Source: Halomonas sp. S3-1-1 (GTDB lineage Bacteria; Pseudomonadota; Gammaproteobacteria; Pseudomonadales; Halomonadaceae). From it: a stretch of DNA of 64,000 nt. The DNA lies in the NCBI RefSeq assembly GCF_023757625.1, contig NZ_JALGBZ010000001.1:682001-746000 (forward strand), written 5' to 3'. Of the stretch, positions 8,003 to 16,675 are shown one piece after another. The stretch's first letter is position 1; each line of letters begins with the position of its first letter. The notes under the pieces are model-generated. The model was not told where the DNA came from. It did no database searches and worked only from the letters and a program-made list of their open reading frames with translations. The translations under genes and the position numbers were made by a program.

Positions 8003-8854
8003 TTACCCCTTCAACCTTTCCTCGTGCGGGGTTTCATCGAAACCCGGGTCGAAGCGTCGGCGCAGCGCTTTAATCACTTTGCCTACAAGCAGGGTGATCA
8101 TAAAAGCTCCAGCCACATAGCCCACAATAGCCAGCAGGCTCAGGAGAAAGTTGGTACGTACCAGAAAATGAGTCGTGGCGGGCTGTATTAGAATGAATAG
8201 GGACAGCGCCACGATAAAGGTGACGACCGCCGTCAAGCGGGCGCGATAGCGCAGCAAATAGCGGCGCCCGTATTGGGCGAGCGCGCCATGGATATGAATG
8301 GCCTTTTCATACTCGAGCACCACGCCCACCTGCCTGGGCCGTGCTCTGGCGGACCCGACCCACTCGCGCAGTCGCGTCCATGTGCTGCCATGGGTGATCT
8401 CGATTACCGCAATCTTCAACTCGATGTACTGGCCTTCCAGAGGATCGACGATGGCATCGGCGCCGGCGGGCCAGCGAAGCTCGATATCGTCGATGAAGTC
8501 GACGTAACGCGTATGGCCCACGCCGGTTACGGGGTTCATCTGCCGGCGGCGTTTGCGCACTAGCGTTCCCTGCAGCGCAGTGGCGGTGCTGGCGAGTGTG
8601 ACGTGGTGCCGGGCGTAAAGGATCGCCAGGGTGCTAAGCGCTGCAAGGAGCAGAGTGGCCAACCCAATCATCATGATTTCTGAAAGCACCAGCCTCTTGC
8701 CATCGAGGAAGAAGGCAACGGGGAGTCCCAGACTAAGCAGTAGAAACACGCTGCCACCCATAAGGATCAACCCGTCCTGCAGCTTCAAACCGGTATACAC
8801 CGTGCGGGCGTGGTAGCGTTCGAGATCGCTGAGCGGACGGGATTGCTGGCCCAC
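8003..8854 (-). CDS. Membrane protein of unknown function, tandem paralogue 1 of 3
   Basis: 283 residues and the first gene of the array in transcription order. It keeps the frame of the family: MGQQSRPLSDLERYHARTVY at the start, DFIDDIELRWPAGADAIVDP in the soluble part, IHIHGALAQYGRRYLLRYR, and FDETPHEERLKG at the end. It is the most divergent copy (WPAG for WPPG, ELKIAVIEI for LTVAMID). About four membrane helices. The region 8855-9067 upstream separates it from the divergent DUF808 gene and must hold its promoter; no clear boxes are seen. Function unknown. Confidence 0.72.
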   Translation of the reverse strand: MGQQSRPLSDLERYHARTVYTGLKLQDGLILMGGSVFLLLSLGLPVAFFLDGKRLVLSEIMMIGLATLLLAALSTLAILYARHHVTLASTATALQGTLVRKRRRQMNPVTGVGHTRYVDFIDDIELRWPAGADAIVDPLEGQYIELKIAVIEITHGSTWTRLREWVGSARARPRQVGVVLEYEKAIHIHGALAQYGRRYLLRYRARLTAVVTFIVALSLFILIQPATTHFLVRTNFLLSLLAIVGYVAGAFMITLLVGKVIKALRRRFDPGFDETPHEERLKG

Positions 8855-9067
8855 GAGGCCTCCATGGCGGTGTTGATGAGCGAGTCAGGGTATCAGAACG
8901 GCGGCAGCGGCGGCATGGGAACGGCGTCGCTCGTCGTAACCAACGATGAGTTTATCCAGCGGCCAGGGCGGCGCTTGTTTGAAGACGCTTAAGTCTATCG
9001 CGTCAGCCGCGCCCACTCGCGTTATGCTTGACGCATGGCATGTGCCCTCACAGACGGAGAACGCCCC

Positions 9068-10015
9068 ATGATGGGTGGCTTGTTAGGCTTACTGGATGAT
9101 ATCGCCGCATTGGCGAAGCTGTCGGTGTCGTCGCTCGACGACGTGAGTACCGCCGCCGGGCGCGCCACGGCGAAGGCGGCGGGGGTAGTGGTCGACGACA
9201 CGGCGGTGACGCCGCAATACCTGCAAGGGATCAAGGCAGAGCGCGAACTGCCGATCGTGAAAAAGATCGCGCTGGGCTCGATTCGCAACAAACTGCTGAT
9301 CATTCTGCCGGTGGCGCTGTTGTTGAATCACTTCCTGCCCATGCTGCTGCCGATCATTTTGATGCTGGGCGGCACCTACCTGGCTTTTGAGGGCGCGGAA
9401 AAGGTATGGCACCGGCTGAGTGGGGTGGAGGAAGACAAGACGCCCGCAGTCATGAAGGGGCCGGAGGCCGAGAAACGCATCGTCAGCGGCGCCATTCGCA
9501 CCGACCTGATCCTGTCCGCCGAAATCATGGTGATTGCGCTATCGACGGTGGCCCACCAGGGGTTCTGGTCGCAGCTGGTGAGTTTGATCGTGGTCGCGCT
9601 GGTGATCACCGTGCTGGTGTACGGCGTGGTCGCGGGACTTATCCGCATGGACGATATCGGCTTAAGGCTTGCCCAGCGGGAAAGCTCGGCGATGAAGAAG
9701 CTGGGGCGGGGCATGGTCGCGGCCATGCCGAAAGTGCTGGCAGCTATCGCGCTGGTGGGTACCGTAGCCATGCTTTGGGTGGGCGGTCATATTCTGCTGG
9801 TCAATTTAGGGGCCGAGGGCGTGGGTTGGCTCAACGCGCCTTATGACTGGGTGCACCACATCGAACTCGACATCCGCGAATCCGCCGGCACCCTGGGCGG
9901 AGCGCTGGGATGGAGCTTCAATACGCTGTGCTCGGCGGTCATCGGTTTTGGAGTGGGGTCAGTGGCGGTGGCGATCATGCATCTCGTGACGGGCCACAAG
10001 GCGCACGCCGAATAA
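9068..10015 (+). CDS. DUF808 family (YedI-like) inner membrane protein
   Basis: 315 residues from the ATG at 9068, chosen because ACGGAGAACG is a ribosome site and MMGGLLGLLDDIAALAKLS is the normal family start; an upstream in-frame ATG at 9035 lacks one. The N-terminal domain has the family run SLDDVSTAAGRATAKAAGVVVDD and TPQYLQGIKAERELPI, followed by hydrophobic segments at about 83-110, 155-195, 220-250 and 285-310. E. coli YedI is the known relative; its role is unestablished. It stands alone between the paralogue array and a DUF1275 gene. Confidence 0.85.
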   Translation: MMGGLLGLLDDIAALAKLSVSSLDDVSTAAGRATAKAAGVVVDDTAVTPQYLQGIKAERELPIVKKIALGSIRNKLLIILPVALLLNHFLPMLLPIILMLGGTYLAFEGAEKVWHRLSGVEEDKTPAVMKGPEAEKRIVSGAIRTDLILSAEIMVIALSTVAHQGFWSQLVSLIVVALVITVLVYGVVAGLIRMDDIGLRLAQRESSAMKKLGRGMVAAMPKVLAAIALVGTVAMLWVGGHILLVNLGAEGVGWLNAPYDWVHHIELDIRESAGTLGGALGWSFNTLCSAVIGFGVGSVAVAIMHLVTGHKAHAE

Positions 10016-10043
10016 GCGCAATGAGTCACTCACCGCATAACCC

Positions 10044-10069
10044 AGTGCCCGCCTTTTACGGCGGGCATT
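10044..10069 (+). terminator. Hairpin after the DUF808 gene
   Basis: TGCCCGCC (10046-10053) pairs with GGCGGGCA (10060-10067) around a TTTTAC loop, extended by an A-T and G-T pair at the base. It lies about 30 bp past the stop at 10015. There is no long T run, so it may be a weak or bidirectional terminator between the convergent DUF808 and DUF1275 genes. Confidence 0.5.
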
Positions 10070-10096
10070 GCACGCAAGGCCTGAACCCTGTGGGTA

Positions 10097-10849
10097 TTAT
10101 GAGCCTTCCACTTGGGCGCGTTTGACCACCATGAGCCGGCTGGCCGTGCGCACGGTCATCACGATGGCGCTGGCCGCTACCACGACCAGAAACAGCCCCA
10201 GCGCCAGCATCGCCTTGAAATCGAACAGATCGAACAGCAAGAGTCCGGCGATACAGCCGGAGAGAAACGAGAAGATCGTGGTCAGGTGCGTGTACAGCTG
10301 CTTGCGGGAAAAGCGGCGGTCGAGTGCTGTGTCCTGAGAGAAGCGCGATGAGATAAAAGAGCCCAGCGCGATGCCCGCATCGGTCAACGTGCCGGTGACA
10401 TGGGTGGCGCGCACGCGGCCGTTGGAGAGCTGGGTCGAGGTGGCATTATGGACGCCCATCAAAAAGCCCAGCGCCAGCAGCACTTCCGAGTTGAAACGCG
10501 GCGAGTACATCAGAATCTCGAACAGCGAGACTGCGGCCAGCGCCGCGCCTTCTACCAGCAAAATCAGGCAAAAAATGGTCCTGATTCGTTGACCCAGCAC
10601 CACGACGATGCGCGCCAGCATGCCGCCCATGACGAAGGCGACCAGCAGCGTGGCCAAAAACAGAAAGCCGTGCGTATCGGCGCTGGCCACTTCATCGGAG
10701 ATCTGCGAGACGTTACCGCTCATGTGGGAAGGGAGAAAACCGAAGGCGCCCAAGGCCATCGCGTTGAGAATGCCCGCCGCCGTCGCCAGTACCAGCGCCA
10801 GGTAGCGGTCCTCGGTGTGAGAGCGAACTTTTTTCTTCTTGATCAGCAA
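10097..10849 (-). CDS. DUF1275 (YoaK-like) membrane protein
   Basis: 250 residues with about six membrane helices. DUF1275 marks: NAMALGAFGFLPSHMSGNVSQI near the start, ALGFLMGVHNATSTQL in the middle, and the VRATHVTGTLTDAGIALG motif at about residues 150-170. The family is of unknown function and common in proteobacteria and actinobacteria. It begins with a very basic LIKKKKVR stretch, in line with a cytosolic N-terminus. The gene converges with DUF808. Upstream is a 683-bp gene-free region. Confidence 0.85.
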   Translation of the reverse strand: MLIKKKKVRSHTEDRYLALVLATAAGILNAMALGAFGFLPSHMSGNVSQISDEVASADTHGFLFLATLLVAFVMGGMLARIVVVLGQRIRTIFCLILLVEGAALAAVSLFEILMYSPRFNSEVLLALGFLMGVHNATSTQLSNGRVRATHVTGTLTDAGIALGSFISSRFSQDTALDRRFSRKQLYTHLTTIFSFLSGCIAGLLLFDLFDFKAMLALGLFLVVVAASAIVMTVRTASRLMVVKRAQVEGS

Positions 10850-11532
10850 GGTAGACCTCCAACGTCCGTGTAGCAGTCATCTTTACGACGCCCGGGCGAA
10901 GGAATAGTTCTCGTTTGGGGACTAAGGTGAAAAGATACTGCGCCGTTGTTCCAATGAACTTCATCCAACCGTTCACGCCTCAGACAGCGCCTGCAGGCCC
11001 ACTGCCGTCAAGCCACAAAAGTGCAGTCATGGCACTAGGGTGCCAGGAAAAACGACATCAGCACAACCGCAGTGATACTCCAAACAGTGAGGGGTGCGTG
11101 CGATTTAACGCGCGAAGAAGAGCGTCGTGATCGTTTATTTCGTTTAATTTTCGTTTATTAGGTTTTCTCCTATAGCCTATATGCGGTTTAAAAGCGATAT
11201 GGCTTTAAAGCCCGATAGTCCCTCGCCGATAGATAGCTATAACCCAAATTAATTCAGGCTCATAAGGTCCAAAAATACGTAGAAATTGTTAAGCCTAAGA
11301 GTGTTGGGCCTTGCAGTGTGGATGAGCGCAGAGGACATTCTGAAGCAGGTAACGCGAACTCGGTGGGCGTCTCTTCTTTGGAGCAGGGCGCGCTGCTTAC
11401 CCGTTCACTCATGATTTATGGATTTCGGGTTTTGAAAAGCGCGGCGAATCGTCGCTTTATGGCCGATTATCTTGCAGTGAATGGGTGCCTATAGTGGATG
11501 GACGGTATGGAGTCGAAAACGGGAAACCCTGA
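10850..11532. other. 683-bp gene-free region before the diguanylate cyclase array
   Basis: No convincing gene is seen. The first part is ordinary GC content; 11130-11300 is clearly AT-rich and contains the perfect 12-bp palindrome GGCTTTAAAGCC (11201-11212), a related upstream GGTTTAAAAGC, and two CGATAG repeats just after. A TATAGT -10-like box lies near 11490. The region should carry the promoters of the DUF1275 gene (minus) and the first diguanylate cyclase gene (plus). I found no match to a c-di-GMP riboswitch consensus. Confidence 0.4.
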
Positions 11533-12675
11533 ATGCTGAGGAATCTTCAAAAACTCTGGTCACCAGGTGTGGCGGACAACCCCGTGCAACTGCGTCGACA
11601 AATCGAGCTGTGTAACCAGCTGGGTCTGTTTGCATTCGTCATGTGTATCTTTTACCAGACTTTCTTCGTGCTTTCCGATTTCGCCCTCTACAGCACTTTT
11701 TTCACCATCAATATGCTGTTCATGGGCGCTTACGCTTCGGTTTTATGGATCAATCATCGACGCTGGTATTCGGCGGCGCGTCTCGTTTTTATAGCACTGG
11801 TCATGACACAGCTGTTCATCAGCGCGTTCTACTTAAGTGTCGATGCCGGAGTACCTCTTTTCTATATCACGCTGGCCGGGACGCTGTCTTTTCTGTTTCC
11901 CCGTGACCAACGATACCTTTCCATGAGTTTGACGCTGCTCAGCGTGGCGCTTTTCGTGTTGGCGAACGTTTTGTTTCCTTCCGGAACGGCCTATACGCCG
12001 GTGCCACTGCCTTGGGTCGATCTACTGCACGGTTTTAGCGTCGTGAGCGTTTTGCTTGTGCTGGGTACGCTGCTTTTTCACTATCGCCATCAGTTCGAGA
12101 TCACCGAAAGCGAGCTTTTGATCAACAACCACGCGCTCGAAACGCTCAGCAATACCGACCCGCTGACGGGGCTTGCGAACCGACGAGTACTGGACGAAAC
12201 CTTACGGCGCGAATGGCTACGGCTCACGCGCCAGCCTGGGGCGCTTTCGGTCATCATGTGCGACGTGGATCATTTCAAACACTACAACGATCGCTTTGGT
12301 CATGGTGGTGGCGACCGGTGTCTGCAGCGCGTAGCGCTGGTGCTCCAGGCCGAGCTTGCCCGGCCGGCGGATCTTATCGTGCGCTACGGGGGGGAGGAGT
12401 TTGCGTTGGTGCTACCGGAAACTGACGAGCGAGGCGCGCGCTACGTGGCATATAAGCTTTGCCAAGCAGTTCGACGACTCGAAATACCCAACCCCGGTGC
12501 GGCTACCGGCTTTGTCACCGTCAGCGTCGGCGTATCGAGTATTCATGCGCTGAACTGCAAAGGCTTGAATGGGGAAGAGGGTGAGAGCCTGCTCAAGTGC
12601 GCTGATCAGGCGCTTTATCAGGCCAAGAGTCTTGGTCGCGACCAGGTCGTTTTTTTGGCGTACTCGGCAGAGTAG
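11533..12675 (+). CDS. Membrane diguanylate cyclase, tandem copy 1 of 3
   Basis: 380 residues: about six membrane helices (30-190) followed by a GGDEF domain (about 205-375). The domain has NTDPLTGLANRR, the metal-binding CDVDHFK (Asp244, Asp246), FGHGGGD, and GGEEF at 286-290, so it should make c-di-GMP from two GTP. RPAD at 277-280, five residues before GGEEF, is the product-inhibition site. The membrane part shares DAGVPLFYIT and PVPLPWVD with the next two proteins and is not a sensor domain I can name. It starts the array; 22 bp separate it from copy 2. Confidence 0.92.
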   Translation: MLRNLQKLWSPGVADNPVQLRRQIELCNQLGLFAFVMCIFYQTFFVLSDFALYSTFFTINMLFMGAYASVLWINHRRWYSAARLVFIALVMTQLFISAFYLSVDAGVPLFYITLAGTLSFLFPRDQRYLSMSLTLLSVALFVLANVLFPSGTAYTPVPLPWVDLLHGFSVVSVLLVLGTLLFHYRHQFEITESELLINNHALETLSNTDPLTGLANRRVLDETLRREWLRLTRQPGALSVIMCDVDHFKHYNDRFGHGGGDRCLQRVALVLQAELARPADLIVRYGGEEFALVLPETDERGARYVAYKLCQAVRRLEIPNPGAATGFVTVSVGVSSIHALNCKGLNGEEGESLLKCADQALYQAKSLGRDQVVFLAYSAE

Positions 12676-12697
12676 CGGCGCTTTAGGAGTGCAAGTA

Positions 12698-13852
12698 ATG
12701 CTCGATAAATGGATAAAGCTAAGCGCCGTCAATACAAAACATTTGCCCGCCAAGCGCCAGCGTCAGATTCTGGTGTGTGATCAGTTGGGTATCTTTGCTT
12801 TTTTTACGCCTTTTCCTTACCAGTTTTTCTTCATTTTTTACGACCTCGCTTACTTTAGCGAGATGTTCGTCATCAATTGGATGTTCATGGCCACTTACGC
12901 GGCGGTGCTGCTACTCAATCGTCGCGGAGAGTACGGGGCGGCACGCAACTTGCTCATGCTGTGCGTGAGCACTCACATGCTCGTTTCATCACTCATGTCA
13001 GGGGCCGGTGTAGGCGTCAACCTTTTCTTTTTTACTCAGGCCTCCGTGCTGGTGTTTCTGTTTCCCACGCTTCGCTGGATAGGGTTGATCGCCTGCCAGC
13101 TCGCATGCGGTGCGCTCTATCTCGGCACGCAGCTATTGTTGACGGCTGAGGTCGCGATTGCGCCGGTCCCCTATCCGTGGGTGGATGCCATGTACGTGTG
13201 CAGCGCATCTGGGGCGCTACTGCTGATGGTAGTCCTGCTCAATATGTTTCGACGCCAGATCGAGAACACTGAAAAAGAGCTTTTGAAGACCAGCCAACTA
13301 CTTCAGGTACGCTCGAGCACTGATCCGCTGACCGGGCTCGCCAATCGGCGCGCCCTCGATGAGGCCCTGCGCGCCGAGTGGCTGCGGCTCGCGCGTCACC
13401 CCGGTACGCTCTCGGTCATCATGTGCGATGTCGATCATTTCAAGGTCTATAACGACTATTTTGGTCACGATGGGGGCGACGAGTGCCTGCGTCAGATTGC
13501 TGGGGCGATCAAGGAGGCGCTCGAGCGTCCTTCGGATTTAGCCGTACGCTATGGCGGTGAGGAGTTCGCGGTCGTGCTGCCAGCCACCGACGAACAGGGC
13601 GCGCGATACGTGGGTGAAAAGATCAACGAAGCGGTGCGACGCTTGACCATCCCTAATCCTCACGCGAAAGAGGGTATCGTGACCGTTAGCGTAGGCGTGT
13701 CGAGTTCCACTTGCTTTAGCAGTACGCATTTCGATCAAAGCGGCGAGCGCCTGCTCAGGTGCGCCGATCAGGCGCTTTACCTGGCCAAAAAAAACGGACG
13801 CGATCAAACGGTCTACATGAGCTGCCACTCGCTCGCTTGCAGCGTCCCTTGA
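12698..13852 (+). CDS. Membrane diguanylate cyclase, tandem copy 2 of 3
   Basis: 384 residues from the ATG at 12698, which follows TTTAGGAG at the right distance; the frame is open upstream into copy 1 but that part does not align with the paralogues. Layout equals copy 1: six membrane helices, then a GGDEF domain with CDVDHFKVYNDYFGHDGGD, RPSD at 277-280 and GGEEF at 286-290. All catalytic and inhibitory residues are present, so it is expected to be active and feedback-regulated. The membrane domain has GAGVGVNLFFFT and PVPYPWVDAMY, matching the neighbours. Copy 3 begins 52 bp later. Confidence 0.92.
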   Translation: MLDKWIKLSAVNTKHLPAKRQRQILVCDQLGIFAFFTPFPYQFFFIFYDLAYFSEMFVINWMFMATYAAVLLLNRRGEYGAARNLLMLCVSTHMLVSSLMSGAGVGVNLFFFTQASVLVFLFPTLRWIGLIACQLACGALYLGTQLLLTAEVAIAPVPYPWVDAMYVCSASGALLLMVVLLNMFRRQIENTEKELLKTSQLLQVRSSTDPLTGLANRRALDEALRAEWLRLARHPGTLSVIMCDVDHFKVYNDYFGHDGGDECLRQIAGAIKEALERPSDLAVRYGGEEFAVVLPATDEQGARYVGEKINEAVRRLTIPNPHAKEGIVTVSVGVSSSTCFSSTHFDQSGERLLRCADQALYLAKKNGRDQTVYMSCHSLACSVP

Positions 13853-13904
13853 TCTTTTATTTTGCGCTGAAATTTTTTAGTTTTTCTTTTCCAGGGCGCC
13901 AGCA

Positions 13905-15101
13905 ATGCTAAAGAAAGTCGAATGGGTTTGGGCGGCAGGTGTGGCCGGTAATACCGTGCAGCGGCGTCGCCAAATCGAACTGGCGAACCAGATAGGGCTC
14001 TTTGGCGCGGTAGCGACCGCCCCTTATCAACTGTTCTATTATTTCTACGATTTTGCCTATTTCTACGGCGTTTTTATCGCCAATATCGTTTTCACTCTGG
14101 GGTATCTATCAGTACTCGCCCTCAATGCAAGCCGGCGCTACGAGCTGGCGCAGCGAACGCTGTTGATCAACGTCAATATCCAGATGTTCGTCGTCACCGC
14201 GTTTATTGGGGCCGATGCAGGTGTCAATCTTTTTTACTTCACCATTGCTGCGGTACTGGTGTTCATGAACCAGCGCGGACGACGGCTATATATCGCACGC
14301 ATGGCGCTTCTCGGAACACTTTATATGGCGTCGTACTTTCTGTTTACGCCGTCCAGAGCGCTATCGCCGGTCCCTGAACCTTGGGTGAACGTTATGTACG
14401 TTGGCAGTGGTGTTGGGGTGCTGACGCTATTGGGTATTTTTCTTTGTCTGTTTCGCCAGCAGATCGATCAAGCCGAGCGCGAATTGATGACGTTGAGTCG
14501 CCATTTCAAAACGCTAAGCAATACTGACCCGCTGACAGGGCTTGCAAACCGGCGAGTGCTGGACGAGGCGTTGGAGCGCGAGTGGTCGCGGCTTTCACGA
14601 GATTCCGGCGCGCTCTCGATCATCATGTGCGATATCGATCACTTCAAGCGCTTCAACGACCGCTACGGTCACGACGCGGGCGATGAGTGCCTCAAGCGCG
14701 TCACCGCCGCTTTAAAGGAGGTGCTTTCAAGGCCCTCGGATCTGATCGCGCGCTATGGCGGCGAAGAGTTTGTCATCGTGCTGCCGAATACCGCCGCTCC
14801 AGGGGCGCTCCACATTGCCAGCCGGCTGTGCAAGGCGGTCGAAGCGCTTAAAGTACCCAACGAAGACTCGAGCACGAGTGCCTGGGTGACACTGAGCGCC
14901 GGCGTATCGAGCACTGACAACGCCGTAAAGCTGCGCGCAAGCGTTGGTGGTGGTGTGCTGTTAAAGGGCGCCGACCAGGCGCTTTACCAAGCCAAGACCA
15001 GCGGACGCAATCGAGCCGTTTACTTGCCATCTTCCACAGATACCCTCAAACCGAGCGGCGGTTTAAGGCAGCGCACTAAAGAAAACGACGAGCGCTTTTG
15101 A
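13905..15101 (+). CDS. Membrane diguanylate cyclase, tandem copy 3 of 3
   Basis: 398 residues. Same design: the N-terminal RRRQIELANQIGLFGA stretch aligned with copy 1's RRQIELCNQLGLFAF, six membrane helices with GADAGVNLFYFT, then the catalytic domain with CDIDHFKRFNDRYGHDAGD, RPSD at 276-279 and GGEEF at 285-289. The tail is about 20 residues longer than in copies 1 and 2 and ends in a charged segment. Catalytically intact by motif. Copies 1 and 3 are more alike at the extreme N-terminus than either is to copy 2. Confidence 0.92.
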   Translation: MLKKVEWVWAAGVAGNTVQRRRQIELANQIGLFGAVATAPYQLFYYFYDFAYFYGVFIANIVFTLGYLSVLALNASRRYELAQRTLLINVNIQMFVVTAFIGADAGVNLFYFTIAAVLVFMNQRGRRLYIARMALLGTLYMASYFLFTPSRALSPVPEPWVNVMYVGSGVGVLTLLGIFLCLFRQQIDQAERELMTLSRHFKTLSNTDPLTGLANRRVLDEALEREWSRLSRDSGALSIIMCDIDHFKRFNDRYGHDAGDECLKRVTAALKEVLSRPSDLIARYGGEEFVIVLPNTAAPGALHIASRLCKAVEALKVPNEDSSTSAWVTLSAGVSSTDNAVKLRASVGGGVLLKGADQALYQAKTSGRNRAVYLPSSTDTLKPSGGLRQRTKENDERF

Positions 15102-15116
15102 CGCTCGCCATTTTTT
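15089..15116 (+). terminator. Terminator of the diguanylate cyclase array
   Basis: CGAGCG (15089-15094) pairs with CGCTCG (15102-15107), loop CTTTTGA, followed after CCA by six T (15111-15116). It overlaps the stop codon of copy 3 and faces the convergent DUF6482 gene. Confidence 0.6.
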
Positions 15117-15131
15117 AGTGAGAAGCGCTTT

Positions 15132-15446
15132 CTACGCCCCAGAGTGCAGCGTCAGCGGTGTCTTGTGGGATTCCTGATCGGCGTCTAGGCCGATCATTTC
15201 ATCGTAGGGCACCTGCTGGACGAGATAGAGCGGCACGTTTTCCAGCCCGCCAGCTTCAGTTAGACGTTTTCGCGCGTCGGTAAGCGACTGCGGGCGTATG
15301 GGCTTGCCGTGTTGGTCGACCAATACATGCTCTTCGTCATCGTCGGTCATGGCGCGAAAGACGAACACGTCGCCTTCGTGAGATTCGATATGCAGTTCCT
15401 TGATACTCGACTGACCGGCAAGTTTTACGAACTCGTCGAACGTCAT
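15132..15446 (-). CDS. DUF6482-like small protein
   Basis: 104 residues, acidic, soluble. The opening MTFDEFVKLAGQSSIKELHI and the following SHEGDVFVFRAMTDD... / LVDQHGKPIRPQSLTDAR... / VPLYLVQQVPYDEMIG order fit the small DUF6482 proteins I know from Pseudomonas and Halomonas; the match is by eye. No known function. It is preceded by a DUF2945 gene only 14 bp upstream on the same strand, so the two probably form one unit. Confidence 0.6.
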   Translation of the reverse strand: MTFDEFVKLAGQSSIKELHIESHEGDVFVFRAMTDDDEEHVLVDQHGKPIRPQSLTDARKRLTEAGGLENVPLYLVQQVPYDEMIGLDADQESHKTPLTLHSGA

Positions 15447-15460
15447 GATGGCCTCCTTGG

Positions 15461-15676
15461 CTACGCTTTCTTGATTTCGGTATGCAGTTTGAGAACGCGG
15501 CTGCCGTCCTCTTGCTTGATCAGATAAGCGGGGTTTTTCTCGCTACCTTTGCGGGTCACCTCGCTGCCCTGAAGTTTGCGCGTCACTTTCTCGCAGTACT
15601 TTTTAGTCACTTGGCCCTCGGCCCAGTTGTCACCCCATTTCCATTTCACCCACTCGCGCTGCTTGAAGTCCGCCAT
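15461..15676 (-). CDS. DUF2945 (tudor-like 'hypervirulence-associated') small protein
   Basis: 71 residues from the ATG at 15676; the longer frame to 15709 adds a segment outside the family pattern. The sequence KQREWVKWKWGDNWAEGQV followed by a KGSEKNPAYLIKQEDGSRVLKLHTE end is the small basic beta-barrel of DUF2945, a tudor-like fold found in bacteria and fungi. Function unproven. It is first in the pair with the DUF6482-like gene. Confidence 0.8.
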   Translation of the reverse strand: MADFKQREWVKWKWGDNWAEGQVTKKYCEKVTRKLQGSEVTRKGSEKNPAYLIKQEDGSRVLKLHTEIKKA

Positions 15677-15836
15677 CGAAGAGATCCTCGAAAACTGTAC
15701 GTTGTACAATTCTTGTACATTTTAAAGGTTTTGGCAATGGCGAGTTCAATACGGAGCTCTTGTCGGGCGTACCGAGGTTGGAGTGGTCAAGTGAGCGAAG
15801 GTTGCACGCACCGTGCCGGTATTGCCGTAGAAACAT

Positions 15837-15869
15837 AAAACCCCCTTCAACCGTGGAGGTTGAAGGGGG
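15837..15869 (-). terminator. Intrinsic terminator of the DJ-1/PfpI-family gene
   Basis: A perfect 12-bp stem, CCCCCTTCAACC (15841-15852) with GGTTGAAGGGGG (15858-15869), loop GTGGA. On the minus strand it is followed by TTTT (15840-15837). It lies 75 bp past the stop of the minus-strand gene at 15944. Confidence 0.85.
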
Positions 15870-15943
15870 CAGAAGTGCGCGGGTCAATGCGTTATCGGGG
15901 CGCCGGGCGCATCGTTCTCAGTGTAAGGGTTTCAGCCTAAGGT

Positions 15944-16624
15944 TTAGCCCTTGAGCTTTTTCAACAGCGCCTCGGCGGTTGCCTCGGAAGAACCGGGGTT
16001 CTGGCCGGTGATCAAAAGGCCGTCTTCCACCACGTAGGCGCTCCAGTCGTCGCCCTTGCTGTACTCGCCACCTTTTTCCTTGAGCATGTCCTCGACCAGA
16101 AACGGCACCACCTTCGTGAGTCCCACGGCTTCTTCTTCGCTATTGCTAAAGCCGGTCACCTTGCGCCCGGCGATCAGCGGTTTGCCGTCGCTTCCACGCA
16201 CGTGGCGCAGCACGCCGGGGGCGTGGCACACCGCCGCGACCGGCTTGTCGGCGGCCAGGGCGTCTTCGATCAGGCGGGCCGAGGTGGCGCTTTCGGCGAG
16301 ATCCCACAGCGGGCCGTGGCCGCCGGGGTAGAAGATCGCATCGAAACCGCTGACGTCGATATCGTCGAGCTTTTGGGTGTGGGCCAGCGCGTGTTGCGCG
16401 TCAAGATCCTGCTTGAAGCGGTTGGTGGCGTCGGTCTGGGCATCCGGCGCGTCGCTCGATGGGTCCAGCGGCGGCTGCCCGCCGGCGGGGGAGGCCAGGG
16501 TCAGCTCGGCGCCGGCATCCAGAAAGGTGTAGTAGGGTGCGGCCAGCTCTTCGAGCCAGAAACCGGTTTTGTTGCCGGTGCCGCCGAGTTTATCGTGAGA
16601 GGTCACGACCATCAGAATGTTCAT
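15944..16624 (-). CDS. DJ-1/PfpI family (type 1 glutamine amidotransferase-like) protein
   Basis: 226 residues. The fold's nucleophile elbow is seen as AAVCHAPGVL (Cys about residue 133), with the preceding FYPGGHGPLWDLAE Glu-containing loop, and the MNILMVVTSHDKLGGTGNKTGFWLEELAAPYY opening of the Hsp31-like/ThiJ branch. Members act as chaperones, glyoxalases (methylglyoxal to lactate without glutathione) or deglycases; which applies cannot be read from sequence. It is monocistronic: a strong terminator follows, and a 19-bp perfect hairpin separates it from the DUF1330 gene upstream. Confidence 0.88.
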   Translation of the reverse strand: MNILMVVTSHDKLGGTGNKTGFWLEELAAPYYTFLDAGAELTLASPAGGQPPLDPSSDAPDAQTDATNRFKQDLDAQHALAHTQKLDDIDVSGFDAIFYPGGHGPLWDLAESATSARLIEDALAADKPVAAVCHAPGVLRHVRGSDGKPLIAGRKVTGFSNSEEEAVGLTKVVPFLVEDMLKEKGGEYSKGDDWSAYVVEDGLLITGQNPGSSEATAEALLKKLKG

Positions 16625-16675
16625 CGCTGACTCCTTGCGTGGTCAAACGTGGGCAGATAAAGGCTCACTTGAGCG

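Noticed and set aside
11133..11532. Possible c-di-GMP riboswitch before the diguanylate cyclase genes
   Set aside because: No segment matches the GEMM core or its paired regions.
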